Notes: generated by a model not told the origin, from the letters alone. DNA of 64,000 nucleotides from Deefgea tanakiae (GCF_019665765.1 NZ_CP081150.1:992001-1056000); one strand, 5' to 3'; counted from the stretch's first letter, positions 7,002-15,760 are shown. Program-made: numbers and translations.

Positions 7002-8422
7002 GCTGCGCACAGGTATTACTCGTTGCCGCGCCTTCTTCAGGCTCAGGCAAAACCACCATCACTGCGGGCCTCGCTTGGTTGTATCGTCGCCAAGGAAAAC
7101 GCGTCAAAGTCTTTAAATGTGGCCCCGATTTTCTTGATCCCTTGATGCTGGGTTTTGCCAGCGGCGCGCGGGTGGATAATTTGGATTTATGGTTGGTTGG
7201 CGAAGGTTTATGCCGCCAAATGCTCGCCGAGGCTGCGCGCGATTTTGATGTGATTTTGATCGAATCGGTGATGGGTTTATTTGACGGCGAGCCGAGTACG
7301 GCAGACTTGGCGGTGAAATTTGGCTTACCCGTGTTGGCGGTGATTGATGCCGGTGCAATGGCGCAGACCTTTGGCGCGTTGGCGTTTGGCTTGGCACATT
7401 ACCGTGCAGATTTGCCATTTTATGGCGTGCTCGCTAATAAAGTGGCGGGCGAGCGGCATGCGCAGATGCTGCAGGAATCAGTACAATTCCTGAGCAAGGA
7501 GCGCGAGAGTGCGTCGCGAGCCATTTGCGGGCAAGAAAAATCCGCAGCGAAAACTGAGATAGTACAAGAAGTACAGCGAAGTTTGAGCGAGGATTTGACG
7601 CAGCCAGCGAATGGCGCAGTAGCTCTATCGCGCTCCGTTTGGATGGGGTGGGTGGGTAAAGTCGAACCACTGCCCGAGCGGCATTTGGGCTTGGCGCTGC
7701 CTGAAGAAATTCCTGATTTAGCCGCCAAACTCGATGCGGTGGCTGATGCGCTGGCTAGCCAGCCGATTGCGCACTTGCAATCAAATGTTGAATTTTCCGC
7801 GCCGATTTCGAACGACATTCAGCCATTGCTGGCGGGTAAACGAATTGCGATTGCGCGTGATGCGGCGTTTTGCTTTATTTATCCGGCTAATTTAGCGTGT
7901 TTAACCGCCTTGGGTGCGGAACTGAAATTTTTCTCGCCGCTGGCGCATGAGTCTTTGCCCGAGTGCGATGCGTTGTGGTTGCCCGGTGGCTATCCTGAAC
8001 TCCACGCTGACTCGCTGGCCGCGCATCCGACTATTTGCGCGGAACTGGCGCAGCATGTGGCAGTGGGTAAGCCGATCTGGGCTGAGTGCGGTGGCATGCT
8101 GGCGCTGTGCGAGAGCCTGACTTTAGTGGATGGTTCTGTCAAACCGATGTGGGGTTTGTTGCCTGCGCAAGCGGCGATGCAAACGCGCTTGGCCGCGCTG
8201 GGTGCGCAAAGTTTTAATCTAGGGGAAGGAGACGTTCGTGGCCATACTTTCCATTACTCCAAGCTCAGTACGACATTGACGCCAGTTGGGTATGGCTCGC
8301 CATGCCGCTTAGGCTCTAGTGGTGAAGCACTATACAAGCATGGGTATATTAAGGCCTCTTATATTCACGGCTGGTTTATGAGCCATCCTGCGGCGACGGC
8401 TGCTTTGTTTGGTGCGGTTTAA
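6995..8422 (+). CDS. cobB: Cobyrinic acid a,c-diamide synthase (CobB/CbiA) with in-frame repeat insertion
   Basis: A glutamine-dependent amidotransferase that amidates the a and c carboxylates of cobyrinate. The N-terminal P-loop domain has APSSGSGKTTITAGL and FKCGPDFLDP. The C-terminal class I glutaminase domain has LPGGYPELH and the nucleophile cysteine in WAECGGMLALCE. It starts at GTG 6995 or GTG 6998; the latter gives a GTGA overlap with cobO. At 475 residues it is somewhat longer than usual. About 50 extra residues between MLQESV and WVGKVEPLPERHLGL coincide with a 139-base palindrome (7498-7636), so the extra peptide is probably repeat-encoded. Confidence 0.93.
   Translation: MVSCAQVLLVAAPSSGSGKTTITAGLAWLYRRQGKRVKVFKCGPDFLDPLMLGFASGARVDNLDLWLVGEGLCRQMLAEAARDFDVILIESVMGLFDGEPSTADLAVKFGLPVLAVIDAGAMAQTFGALAFGLAHYRADLPFYGVLANKVAGERHAQMLQESVQFLSKERESASRAICGQEKSAAKTEIVQEVQRSLSEDLTQPANGAVALSRSVWMGWVGKVEPLPERHLGLALPEEIPDLAAKLDAVADALASQPIAHLQSNVEFSAPISNDIQPLLAGKRIAIARDAAFCFIYPANLACLTALGAELKFFSPLAHESLPECDALWLPGGYPELHADSLAAHPTICAELAQHVAVGKPIWAECGGMLALCESLTLVDGSVKPMWGLLPAQAAMQTRLAALGAQSFNLGEGDVRGHTFHYSKLSTTLTPVGYGSPCRLGSSGEALYKHGYIKASYIHGWFMSHPAATAALFGAV
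7498..7636. repeat. Palindromic element inserted in frame within cobB
   Basis: The ends GGAGCGCGA (7498-7506) and TCGCGCTCC (7628-7636) are a perfect 9-base inverted repeat. Further pairing runs inward (GCCATTTGC against GCGAATGGC, AAATCC against GGATTT, AAACT against AGTTT). The tip is GTAC-AAGAA-GTAC at 7562-7574, symmetric with the ends. The plan matches the hairpin inside the riboswitch (GTAC-4-GTAC tip, CTCTATCG near one end). Confidence 0.75.
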
Positions 8423-8470
8423 TTCAATTCGGCTCGGGTTTTGATATGGCTTGTTAGGGGAGCTGATGAA

Positions 8471-8581
8471 CTCCTTCCCCATTGACGGGGGACGGTTGGG
8501 ATGGGGGTGGAATGGCTGATTTAAGGATAGACTTAATATTTCACCCTCACCCTAGCCCTCTCCCGTCAAGGGAGAGGGGAC
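8471..8581. repeat. Composite inverted repeat between cobB and btuF
   Basis: Two related arms of about 38-40 bases face each other. The left arm (8471-8508) carries TTGACGGGGGA and GGGATGGGGGTG. The right arm (8542-8581) carries CACCCTCACCCTAGCCC and CTCTCCCGTCAAGGGAGAG, which is itself a hairpin. This resembles widespread intergenic palindromes of the CCCTCACCC...GGGAGAGGG type. The rest of the 249-base gap holds no gene that I can support. Confidence 0.7.
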
Positions 8582-8671
8582 AAAAACATCAAGACAACAC
8601 GCTGATTACGATTAACTGAAAACGACTTGTTGCGATGGCTTTTGCCAAAGATTTACTAATTTGGAAATGAA

Positions 8672-9553
8672 ATGCGTTTGATATTGCAATTGAAATTGAC
8701 CGTTGCTGCTTTTGTCTTGTGTGCAGGAGGAGCAAGCGCGGCCGTGAGCGTCAAAGACGACGTCGGCACGACAATTACGCTGGCGCAGCCCGCAAAGCGC
8801 ATCATCAGCCTTGCCCCGCATGTGACTGAAGATTTATTCGCCATTGGCGCGGGTAAATTGATTGTGGGGGCGGTCAATTACAGTGATTATCCACCCGAAG
8901 CCAATCAAATCGAGCGCATTGGTGGTTATAACGGCTTTGATTTGGAGCGAATTCGTGCGCTCAAGCCTGATTTAATAATTGGCTGGGCCACGGGTAATCC
9001 GCAGCGCCAACTTGATCAAATCAAATCACTGGGTATTCCCGTGTTTTTGACGTTCTCCAAAAAAATGAGCGATGTGCCAGGCGTTTTAGAGCGTTTGGGT
9101 GAATTGACCGCCAATCAGGCTGGCGCAGCGGTGGCGGCGAAGCAATTTCGTGATCAATTGGCGCTTTTGGAGAAAACCTACGCAGGGCGCAAGCCGGTGC
9201 GCGTGTTTTATCAAATCTGGGATAGGCCGCTAATGACCATCAACAACACGCAGATTATTTCGGACGCGATGCGGGTGTGCGGTGCGGTGAATGTGTTTGG
9301 GCATTTGCCCGATTTAACGCCTAAAGTCGATGTTGAGGCGGTCTTGGCGGCCAATCCGGATGCCATCATGACCAGCGGCGAGCCTGGCGTAAAAACCGAT
9401 TGGCTGGCGTCTTGGCAAAAATGGAAAAATCTAAAAGCGACTAAAAATAATCATTTCTTTGTATTGCCCAAAGACAGCGTCAATCGCATGGGGCCGCGAT
9501 TGGTGGATGGCGCGCGCGCGATGTGTGAAGCGGTTGAAAAGGCGCGGCAATGA
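8672..9553 (+). CDS. btuF: Cobalamin ABC transporter periplasmic binding protein BtuF
   Basis: A 293-residue exported protein that delivers B12 from BtuB to the BtuCD importer. A Sec signal peptide (residues 1-24, VAAFVLCAGGASAA) precedes a helical-backbone binding fold with RIISLAPHVTEDLFAIGAG at the first lobe and VFYQIWDRPLMTIN at the second. No lipobox is seen, so it is likely soluble. It overlaps btuC by four bases (ATGA), making btuFCD a coupled operon. No second riboswitch is visible upstream; the 249-base upstream gap carries a composite inverted repeat instead. Confidence 0.92.
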   Translation: MRLILQLKLTVAAFVLCAGGASAAVSVKDDVGTTITLAQPAKRIISLAPHVTEDLFAIGAGKLIVGAVNYSDYPPEANQIERIGGYNGFDLERIRALKPDLIIGWATGNPQRQLDQIKSLGIPVFLTFSKKMSDVPGVLERLGELTANQAGAAVAAKQFRDQLALLEKTYAGRKPVRVFYQIWDRPLMTINNTQIISDAMRVCGAVNVFGHLPDLTPKVDVEAVLAANPDAIMTSGEPGVKTDWLASWQKWKNLKATKNNHFFVLPKDSVNRMGPRLVDGARAMCEAVEKARQ

Positions 9554-10560
9554 CTGCTGGTCAAACATCCGCTCGGACATCTGCCCGCCTGACGCCCAAA
9601 AAAGCCGCCGCGACGCTGAGTATTTTGGGACTGTTCATGTTGCTCACGGTCGCGGCCAGCCTCTGTTTTGGTTCGACAACCTATCGGCCGTGGCAATTGT
9701 GGGGTGGGGCAGATGAAGCGGCGCTGGCGCGCGATGTAGTGTTGGAATTACGCTTGCCCCGCACATTGGCGGCGCTGGCGGTTGGCGGCTTGCTCGCCTT
9801 GGCGGGCACATTGCAACAAGTGTTGCTCAGGAATCCCTTGGCCGATCCATATATCTTGGGTACTTCTGGCGGGGCGAGTGTGGGTGCGTTGTTGGCGCTA
9901 TTACTGGGGGTGGGTACTTTGGGCGTGAATGCGGCGGCGGGAACCGGTGCTTTGCTCAGTATTCTGATTGTGTTTTTGTTGGCGGGGCGCGATCACTCGG
10001 CGACGCAAACCCGACTGCTATTAACTGGTGTGGCGCTGGCTGCATTTTGTGGTGCGCTCTCGTCCTTGCTACTGAGCATGGCGCCCGATGGTTTGCTGCG
10101 CGGGATGATTTTTTGGCTGATGGGCGACTTGGCTGGGGCGCATTGGCAGTCGGCCACTGCGGTACTGCTCGTCTTGCTGCTACTGATTTGGCCTTTGGCG
10201 CGTGAGTTAAATATTATGGGTATGAGCTCAGAAGCATCCTTTTCTCTAGGCTTGAATCATATACATCTAAGGTGGATTTTGTATTTTGCTGCCGCATTGG
10301 CCAGCGCCTTAGCGGTGACTACCGCTGGCATGATCGGCTTTGTTGGTCTCATCGTACCGCATGCATTGCGCTTGGTAATTGGCCAAGATTTGCGGCTTTT
10401 ATTGCCCGCAGCGGCCATTGCAGGCGGCATTGTGCTGTTGATTGCCGATATTCTGGCGCGTACCTTGATCGCGCCACAGCAATTGCCGGTCGGTGTCGTG
10501 ATGGCTTTGCTCGGTGTGCCGGTATTTTTGTTTTTGCTCAGTAAAAGGGCGCAGCGATGA
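9550..10560 (+). CDS. btuC: Cobalamin ABC transporter permease BtuC
   Basis: A 336-residue FecCD-family inner-membrane permease with about ten hydrophobic helices. Family landmarks are LRLPRTLAALAVGG, the LLRNPLADPYILGTSGGASVG loop, TTAGMIGFVGLIVPHALRL (the coupling region that contacts the ATPase) and a C-terminal LPVGVVMALLGVPVFLFLL. It dimerises and pairs with BtuD. It overlaps btuF upstream and btuD downstream by four bases each (ATGA), so stoichiometric coupled translation is expected. Confidence 0.94.
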   Translation: MTAGQTSARTSARLTPKKAAATLSILGLFMLLTVAASLCFGSTTYRPWQLWGGADEAALARDVVLELRLPRTLAALAVGGLLALAGTLQQVLLRNPLADPYILGTSGGASVGALLALLLGVGTLGVNAAAGTGALLSILIVFLLAGRDHSATQTRLLLTGVALAAFCGALSSLLLSMAPDGLLRGMIFWLMGDLAGAHWQSATAVLLVLLLLIWPLARELNIMGMSSEASFSLGLNHIHLRWILYFAAALASALAVTTAGMIGFVGLIVPHALRLVIGQDLRLLLPAAAIAGGIVLLIADILARTLIAPQQLPVGVVMALLGVPVFLFLLSKRAQR

Positions 10561-11324
10561 GTTTGCTACAAACCCAAAATTTGAGCCTAAAACAAGGCGA
10601 GCGCATACTAATTGCGGGTCTGAATTTGACGATCGGCACGGGTGAAGCGTGGATTGTTTTGGGCGAAAATGGCTGCGGCAAAAGTACGTTGTTATCCGCC
10701 TTGGCCGGCTGGTTTAAGCCTTATGGCGGGGCTGTTATGCTAGGCGGTCAAGCCATCACACAGGTCGTTCCCGCGCAGCGCGCGCTAGCGATGGCTTGGC
10801 AAACACAGCAAGACGAATGCCCGTTTCCGTTGACCACACTCGAAAAAACATTAACTGGTCGCCACCCGCATCTAAGCCGTTGGGAGTGGGAGAGCGATGC
10901 TGATTTAGTGCTGGCGCAGCAGCAATTGGCGCGGCTGGATTTGGCCGATTTCGGTGCGCGTGATTTGGCGAGTTTATCGGGTGGTGAGCGCCGTCGCGTG
11001 TCGCTTGCCACCGTGCTTACGCAGCAAGCGCCGTTGTTGTTGCTTGACGAGCCCCTGTCGCAACTCGACTTGCGCCATCAGCAACAAGCTCTGGGTGTAC
11101 TGCGCGAAGAAGTGCAAGAAGGCCGCAGCATTGTTATGGTCAGTCATGACCCCAATCATGCGGCCCAGTTTGCGACTCATGCTTTGTTGTTATTTGGTAA
11201 TGGAGAATGGCAAGCAGGGGTATTGGCTGATGTACTCAACGCAGAAATGCTCAGCAAGCTATACCACCATCCTGTATTTGAAATGCAGCAGGATGGGAAA
11301 AGCTGGTTTGTGCCTATTGCTTAA
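10557..11324 (+). CDS. btuD: Cobalamin ABC transporter ATP-binding protein BtuD
   Basis: A 255-residue cytoplasmic ATPase that powers BtuC. It has Walker A GENGCGKSTLL near residue 38, a Q-loop near MAWQTQQDE, the signature LSGGERRRVSLA, Walker B LLLLDEPLSQLD and the switch histidine in MVSHDPNHA. It is the last gene of the btuFCD operon, with an ATGA overlap to btuC. Function is assigned from the adjacent btuF and btuC and from the surrounding cob genes. Confidence 0.93.
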   Translation: MSLLQTQNLSLKQGERILIAGLNLTIGTGEAWIVLGENGCGKSTLLSALAGWFKPYGGAVMLGGQAITQVVPAQRALAMAWQTQQDECPFPLTTLEKTLTGRHPHLSRWEWESDADLVLAQQQLARLDLADFGARDLASLSGGERRRVSLATVLTQQAPLLLLDEPLSQLDLRHQQQALGVLREEVQEGRSIVMVSHDPNHAAQFATHALLLFGNGEWQAGVLADVLNAEMLSKLYHHPVFEMQQDGKSWFVPIA

Positions 11325-11461
11325 GTAATCAACAGTAGATTTATTCAGGAAATAATTGAAGATACCTTCGAGAAAAATTGATATTTATTTAAGTTTTGTC
11401 CGCCTAAACTCCCTAAGTACACGGTTAATTTAGAAAAAGAAAATTAAATACGGGATCAAAG

Positions 11462-11773
11462 GTGGATAAAGTGAATGAAAATATGATCGATATCGGCGGT
11501 ATTCGTTTTAATGGATTGGATATTAAAAAATATTGGGTAGATTCTGAGTCAGCCGAAGAAAAGAAGATTAGATATTACTATCAAGATAATCACTACTTAG
11601 GTAGTGTTTTTTCTTTACTGATTGCTGGATTGGTCAGCACATTCCTTTCGCGAAGAAAAAACAAACCGCCACGAAAAAAATATCTCCATATCAGAACCCG
11701 TCAAAATGTGGCATACAGCTTTTCTGAAGATGAAATTAATATCAATGATACCGTTTTGAAATTAAAGACGTAG
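11462..11773 (+). CDS. Small hypothetical protein with one membrane segment
   Basis: A possible 103-residue protein that I do not recognise. It has a polar N-terminal part, one hydrophobic stretch (SVFSLLIAGLVSTFLS, near residues 49-64), a lysine/arginine-rich patch after it (RRKNKPPRKK) and a polar tail. It would be a single-pass membrane protein with the basic patch on the cytoplasmic side. The start is uncertain: GTG 11462, GTG 11471 or ATG 11483. It is more AT-rich than its neighbours, and nothing about its context suggests a B12 role. It may be a recent or orphan gene. Confidence 0.5.
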   Translation: MDKVNENMIDIGGIRFNGLDIKKYWVDSESAEEKKIRYYYQDNHYLGSVFSLLIAGLVSTFLSRRKNKPPRKKYLHIRTRQNVAYSFSEDEININDTVLKLKT

Positions 11774-11788
11774 CCAACTCAATCAGTC

Positions 11789-11817
11789 GCGAAAATCTTT
11801 CGTATGTAGATTTTCGC
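11789..11817. repeat. Perfect short hairpin downstream of the small ORF
   Basis: GCGAAAATC (11789-11797) and GATTTTCGC (11809-11817) form a perfect 9-base stem with an 11-base loop. No T-run follows, so it is not a standard terminator. It may protect the 3' end of the upstream transcript. Confidence 0.45.
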
Positions 11818-11976
11818 TGTGTTGGCAGTCGCATTGCTTTCAGCATTCACCCCCAATTGCCATTATCTGCGGCAGGCATGAATAATTTTGTGACTATATG
11901 CCCATTGCATCAAGGCGAGATTGATCGTAAATGGCGTAGAATGTCGCCTTCCTTTGGGTCTCTTTGCTATTTATCC

Positions 11977-13545
11977 ATGCCTGCTCTGACTATTCGTAAG
12001 AAATTAATGACTTTGCTTTCGTCTTGGCAAGCGTATTGCCAAGCTCCCAATGAAGAGCATTTCGTCGAATTTGCTTTGGGTGTCAATACTTTAGCCGAGT
12101 TGCTGCGCGCAGGCCCAAGCTTGGGTTTGGCGCGGATGAGTCATGATTTAGAGCAAGATGCACTGGCTTTGTTTAATACGCCCGATAGCCACCCGATTTC
12201 GTTTGAAGCGCAGGCGCGCTTGGCGGAGCAGATTGAAAACTTGTCACAATTGATCAAAGGTGATGTGCTGGCCACACAGCCCGAGCGTCGTCAGCAGGCT
12301 GATGCTGCGTGCTATGAGGCGAAGAAAGCGTCGATTGTTTTACTGTCGGATCAGCCCTCGCAATGGCAGGATTTGATTGCACAGTTGGGTTATTTTGGCT
12401 TGGCAATTGATGTACTGAGTTGGTCATCTGCACCGCAGCAATCGCAGGCTTTGTTGTTGCTTGATTTAAAATTTACCAATGATTGGCCTGCGCGGCTTAG
12501 TGTCTTGCGCGCCGCCAATCCGGCTAGCCAGATGATCGCCTTGGGGCTGAATTCTGAATTTAATTTGCTGCACCAAGCGCTGCAATTGGGTTGTGATCAT
12601 TGTTTTGTGCAAGACATGAGCTTGCCAGCAATGGTGGCGCATATTTTGGAGTTGCAAAGCTGCCAAAATGAAGAGCCGTATCGGGTATTGATTGTCGACG
12701 ATTCCTTGACCGCGCACGCGATGATACGCCGCGCTTTGGCTGATCAAGGTATCGAAACACAGGCCATCATCGACCCGCGCTTGGTGATCGAGCGCATGCA
12801 CGAATTTCAGCCTGATTTGTTGCTGCTTGATATGTATATGCCCGATTGCACTGGCGTTGAGGCGGCGCGGATTATTCGTCAACATCCAGAATTTTTGTCG
12901 ATACCGATTGTGTATTTATCGGGAGAAACCGATTTGGGTTTACAGGTTGAGGCGCTGCGCTTGGGCGGCGATCACTTTTTAACCAAGCCCTTCAATCCGG
13001 TGTTTTTGAATGCGATTGTGAATAGCAAAATCGAGCGTTATCGCACTTTGCGGCGCTCGATGTATCACGATAGTTTGACGGGTTTGCTCAATCATACAAC
13101 GAGTAAATCGCATTTAGATTTGATGCTCGAGCAATGCCGTGCGCAGCAACGGCCACTGTGCGTGGCCATGCTCGATTTGGATCATTTTAAGCAAGTTAAT
13201 GATAGCTACGGCCATCCGATTGGCGATCAAATCATTCGCAGCTTGGCATGGTTGCTCAAGCAGCGAGTGCGGCAAGGCGATATTTTGGGGCGTTATGGTG
13301 GCGAAGAATTTATTCTGGCCTTGCCCGGCGCCAGTTTGGCTGTCGGGCATAGTATTTTGGAGCAAATTCGCCAAGACTTTGCGGCGATTCGTCACCCCTT
13401 TGGTGATGGCTATTTCCAGCTGTCGTTTTCTTGCGGCATGGCGGCATATCCAGCGATTGAACACAGCGATCAATTGATTGAGGCCGCCGACCAAGCACTC
13501 TATCGCGCCAAACGGGCAGGGCGTAATCGAATTGAGTGTGCTTAA
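11977..13545 (+). CDS. Diguanylate cyclase with receiver and GGDEF domains
   Basis: An approximately 522-residue cytoplasmic signalling protein that should make cyclic di-GMP. The order is: a helical N-terminal segment (residues 10-100, Hpt-like but without a clear phospho-histidine motif), a degenerate receiver-like domain (about 115-230), a true receiver domain with IVDDS, phospho-Asp285 in LLLLDMYMP and lysine in TKPF, and a C-terminal GGDEF domain. The active site is GGEEF near residue 441. An inhibitory RxxD site (RQGD, 432-435) lies exactly five residues before it, so product inhibition is expected. The start is uncertain (ATG 11977 or 12007; an in-frame ATG at 11857 is less likely). 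Confidence 0.88.
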   Translation: MPALTIRKKLMTLLSSWQAYCQAPNEEHFVEFALGVNTLAELLRAGPSLGLARMSHDLEQDALALFNTPDSHPISFEAQARLAEQIENLSQLIKGDVLATQPERRQQADAACYEAKKASIVLLSDQPSQWQDLIAQLGYFGLAIDVLSWSSAPQQSQALLLLDLKFTNDWPARLSVLRAANPASQMIALGLNSEFNLLHQALQLGCDHCFVQDMSLPAMVAHILELQSCQNEEPYRVLIVDDSLTAHAMIRRALADQGIETQAIIDPRLVIERMHEFQPDLLLLDMYMPDCTGVEAARIIRQHPEFLSIPIVYLSGETDLGLQVEALRLGGDHFLTKPFNPVFLNAIVNSKIERYRTLRRSMYHDSLTGLLNHTTSKSHLDLMLEQCRAQQRPLCVAMLDLDHFKQVNDSYGHPIGDQIIRSLAWLLKQRVRQGDILGRYGGEEFILALPGASLAVGHSILEQIRQDFAAIRHPFGDGYFQLSFSCGMAAYPAIEHSDQLIEAADQALYRAKRAGRNRIECA

Positions 13546-13572
13546 CTTGATCTAGTTTTGAGTTTTTTATCG

Positions 13573-13630
13573 GGGTATTTTAGTCAGGCTATTTATTATA
13601 AAAGGCTAGGCTGAAATACCCTTTATTGTT
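13573..13630 (+). terminator. Intrinsic terminator after the diguanylate cyclase gene
   Basis: The stem pairs GGGTATTTTAGTC (13573-13585) with GGCTGAAATACCC (13609-13621), allowing G-U pairs, and is followed by TTTATTGTTT. It separates the cyclase from cobQ, so cobQ probably has its own promoter or depends on readthrough. Confidence 0.6.
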
Positions 13631-13644
13631 TATGGAAGGGCTAT

Positions 13645-15102
13645 ATGCCAACGTTGATGATTCAAGGCTGTACCTCGGATGCGGGTAAGTCCACGCTCAC
13701 CGCCGCGCTGTGTCGTTTGTTGCAACGGCGTGGGATTTCGGTTGCGCCATTCAAGCCGCAAAACATGGCGCTCAATTCAGCGGTAACGCAAGACGGTGGT
13801 GAGATCGGCCGTGCGCAAGCCGTGCAGGCCTTTGCCTGCGGACTCGCGCCGCATACCGATATGAATCCGGTCTTGCTCAAACCATCGAGTGATTGCCGCG
13901 CGCAAGTGATCATTCAAGGGAAATCAATCGGCAATCTGGATGCAGTGGATTATCACGACTACAAAAAGACCGCCAAAGCCGCGGTGTTTGATTCATGGCA
14001 TCGTTTGGCGAGTCAATATGATTGGGTGCTAGTCGAAGGGGCGGGTAGCCCCGCCGAAGTGAATCTAAGGGCGGGCGATATCGCCAATATGGGTTTTGCC
14101 GAAGAAGCGGATTGCCCGGTGTGGCTGGTGGCCGATATTGATCGTGGCGGCGTTTTTGCGCACTTTGTCGGTACGCTGGCGTGCTTGAGCGAGTCGGAGC
14201 AAGCGCGAATTAAAGGCTTTATCATTAATCGCTTTCGCGGTGATATCGCGCTGCTGCAGCCGGGCTGCGATTGGCTGGAGTCGAAAACGGGTAAGCCGGT
14301 ACTCGCCGTTGTGCCGTATCTGCATGGCTTAGACATTGCCGCGGAAGACGCGGTACCGAGGACGGCCAGTGGCAAGGAGGGCGACTTCAGTATTGTGATT
14401 GCCACTCTACCGCATATTTCGAATCACACCGACTTTGACCCGTTGCGGCGCATTACAGGCGTCAATTGCCGATTCGCCAATCCGAATCAACCGCTGCCCA
14501 AGTGTGATTTATTGATTTTGCCCGGCAGCAAAAATACCCAAGGCGATTTGGTATGGCTGCGCGAGCAGGGTTGGGATGCGCAAATCGCACAGCATTTACG
14601 CTATGGTGGCAAATTGCTCGGCGTCTGCGGCGGCTATCAAATGCTGGGTGAGACAATTATTGATAGTGAATGTATTGAGTCGCAGCAATTATCAAGCAAT
14701 GGCTTGGCTTATATACCCATGAGTACTCGTTTAGAGCCAGAAAAACAACTCCGCAATGTAGTTGGGCAATTTATTTCAAATGGCACGGCTGTGGCGGGTT
14801 ATGAAATCCACTTAGGGCAAAGTGAAATTTGCAGTTCTGAATTTACGCCACTATTTCAACTGAGCGATGGCCGTAGCGATGGTGTCATCTCACCCGACGG
14901 ACAAATCATCGGCACTTACTTGCACGGACTATTCGATCAACCAGAAGCCTTAGCGCATTTAATGCAATGGGCTGGCTGGCACGGGGCAGGGGTGGATCTA
15001 CCCGATGCCGATGTCATCTTAAATCGTGAAATTGATCGACTTAGCGATGCGATTGATGCGGCAATGGATTGGCGGAAGGCGGGCGAGGCAGGTTGGCTGT
15101 GA
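13645..15102 (+). CDS. cobQ: Cobyric acid synthase CobQ
   Basis: A 485-residue glutamine-dependent amidotransferase that amidates four side chains of adenosylcobyrinic acid a,c-diamide. The N-terminal P-loop-like domain begins [19 protein letters not shown] and includes [12 protein letters not shown]. The C-terminal glutaminase domain has [11 protein letters not shown], the nucleophile cysteine in [11 protein letters not shown] and a histidine in GTYLHGLFD. Length is normal. It is separated from the main cob operon by btuFCD and the cyclase gene, and follows a terminator by about 15 bases. Confidence 0.95.
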   Translation: MPTLMIQGCTSDAGKSTLTAALCRLLQRRGISVAPFKPQNMALNSAVTQDGGEIGRAQAVQAFACGLAPHTDMNPVLLKPSSDCRAQVIIQGKSIGNLDAVDYHDYKKTAKAAVFDSWHRLASQYDWVLVEGAGSPAEVNLRAGDIANMGFAEEADCPVWLVADIDRGGVFAHFVGTLACLSESEQARIKGFIINRFRGDIALLQPGCDWLESKTGKPVLAVVPYLHGLDIAAEDAVPRTASGKEGDFSIVIATLPHISNHTDFDPLRRITGVNCRFANPNQPLPKCDLLILPGSKNTQGDLVWLREQGWDAQIAQHLRYGGKLLGVCGGYQMLGETIIDSECIESQQLSSNGLAYIPMSTRLEPEKQLRNVVGQFISNGTAVAGYEIHLGQSEICSSEFTPLFQLSDGRSDGVISPDGQIIGTYLHGLFDQPEALAHLMQWAGWHGAGVDLPDADVILNREIDRLSDAIDAAMDWRKAGEAGWL

Positions 15103-15151
15103 TGTGTTGTTTAATTTAAAACACGGTAGCGTAGCATTTGCTATGAGCGCG

Positions 15152-15182
15152 TTTCAAAGGAGAAAGTTTTTCTCCTTTGAAA
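15152..15182. repeat. Perfect 13-base hairpin downstream of cobQ
   Basis: TTTCAAAGGAGAAA (15152-15165) faces TTCTCCTTTGAAA (15170-15182) across a four-base loop. It may act as a 3' end structure for the cobQ transcript, though no clear T-run follows. Confidence 0.5.
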
Positions 15183-15236
15183 TCAATGTGTAGACAGGCT
15201 TGAGAGAAAATAGTTGAAATATTTTAAACAAACCCC

Positions 15237-15265
15237 TTGCAAGCCGCAGAAACGCTAGGTATTAT
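15237..15265 (+). promoter_or_regulatory. Sigma-70 promoter of tRNA-Thr
   Basis: The -35 element is TTGCAA (15237-15242) and the -10 element is TATTAT (15260-15265), with a 17-base spacer. Transcription would begin a few bases before the tRNA at 15277. Confidence 0.75.
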
Positions 15266-15276
15266 GCACGCCTGTT

Positions 15277-15352
15277 GCCGATGTAGCTCAGTTGGTAGAG
15301 CACCTGACTTGTAATCAGGGGGTCGCGAGTTCGATTCCTGCCGTCGGCACCA
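15277..15352 (+). tRNA. tRNA-Thr (anticodon TGT)
   Basis: A 76-base tRNA with CCA encoded. The acceptor stem pairs GCCGATG with CGTCGGC (one G-U pair). The D-arm is GCTCAGTTGGTAGAGC, the anticodon stem CCTGA/TCAGG carries loop CTTGTAA, and the T-arm contains GTTCGATTC. Confidence 0.97.
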
Positions 15353-15361
15353 ACAAATTCA

Positions 15362-15397
15362 ACGACCTAGCGCGAAAGCGCTAGGTCGTTTTATTTT
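15362..15397 (+). terminator. Terminator of tRNA-Thr
   Basis: ACGACCTAGCGC (15362-15373), loop GAAA, GCGCTAGGTCGT (15378-15389), then TTTATTTT. It is a perfect 12-base stem with a stable tetraloop. Confidence 0.92.
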
Positions 15398-15570
15398 GTC
15401 CAACGCACTCCCAGCATTCTGCCAAACAACTCCCTGCAATACATCCCAACACTCACTTCAAAACATGCCATGTCACCAACATCATGATGATGTCTTGGCG
15501 TAGCTTTTTGCATCAACGCGACGGGCCATTTTGTTGTCAATTATGGTCGATTATTGTCGGTAATCGGTCA

Positions 15571-15715
15571 GTGAATCGCCCCGATTTTCTAGCCCCTGCC
15601 AAAGCGTTTGAAATACTGCTTTTCATACTCCACTGGTTATAGCCCATTATTGAAACTATGGCGGCGCTTGGGGTAGCGGTCTGGCATTGCTGCGATTGCT
15701 TTCGTCGGGCTTGAG
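15571..15715 (-). pseudogene. Remnant of an IS3-family element (right end and transposase C terminus)
   Basis: Read on the minus strand, the segment encodes RRHSFNNGL, a stop codon, then PVEYEKQYFKR. This matches the usual end of IS3-family orfB (RRHS.. then SPVEYEK). On the plus strand TGAATCGCCCCGATTTTC at 15571 looks like the terminal inverted repeat of the same family and resembles the ends of the intact element at 37721. No other part of the element is seen, so this is a truncated, dead end. The flanking 15398-15570 bases hold nothing that I recognise. Confidence 0.5.
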
Positions 15716-15760
15716 ATTTGAAAAATAAAATTTATCCGCATTAAAATTAATGAATATCTT

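Noticed and set aside
11878-11897. Shared start-like sequence ATGAATAATTTTGT at 11878 and at entC (20602)
   Set aside because: The match is short, the reading frames differ in context, and no longer similarity surrounds it.
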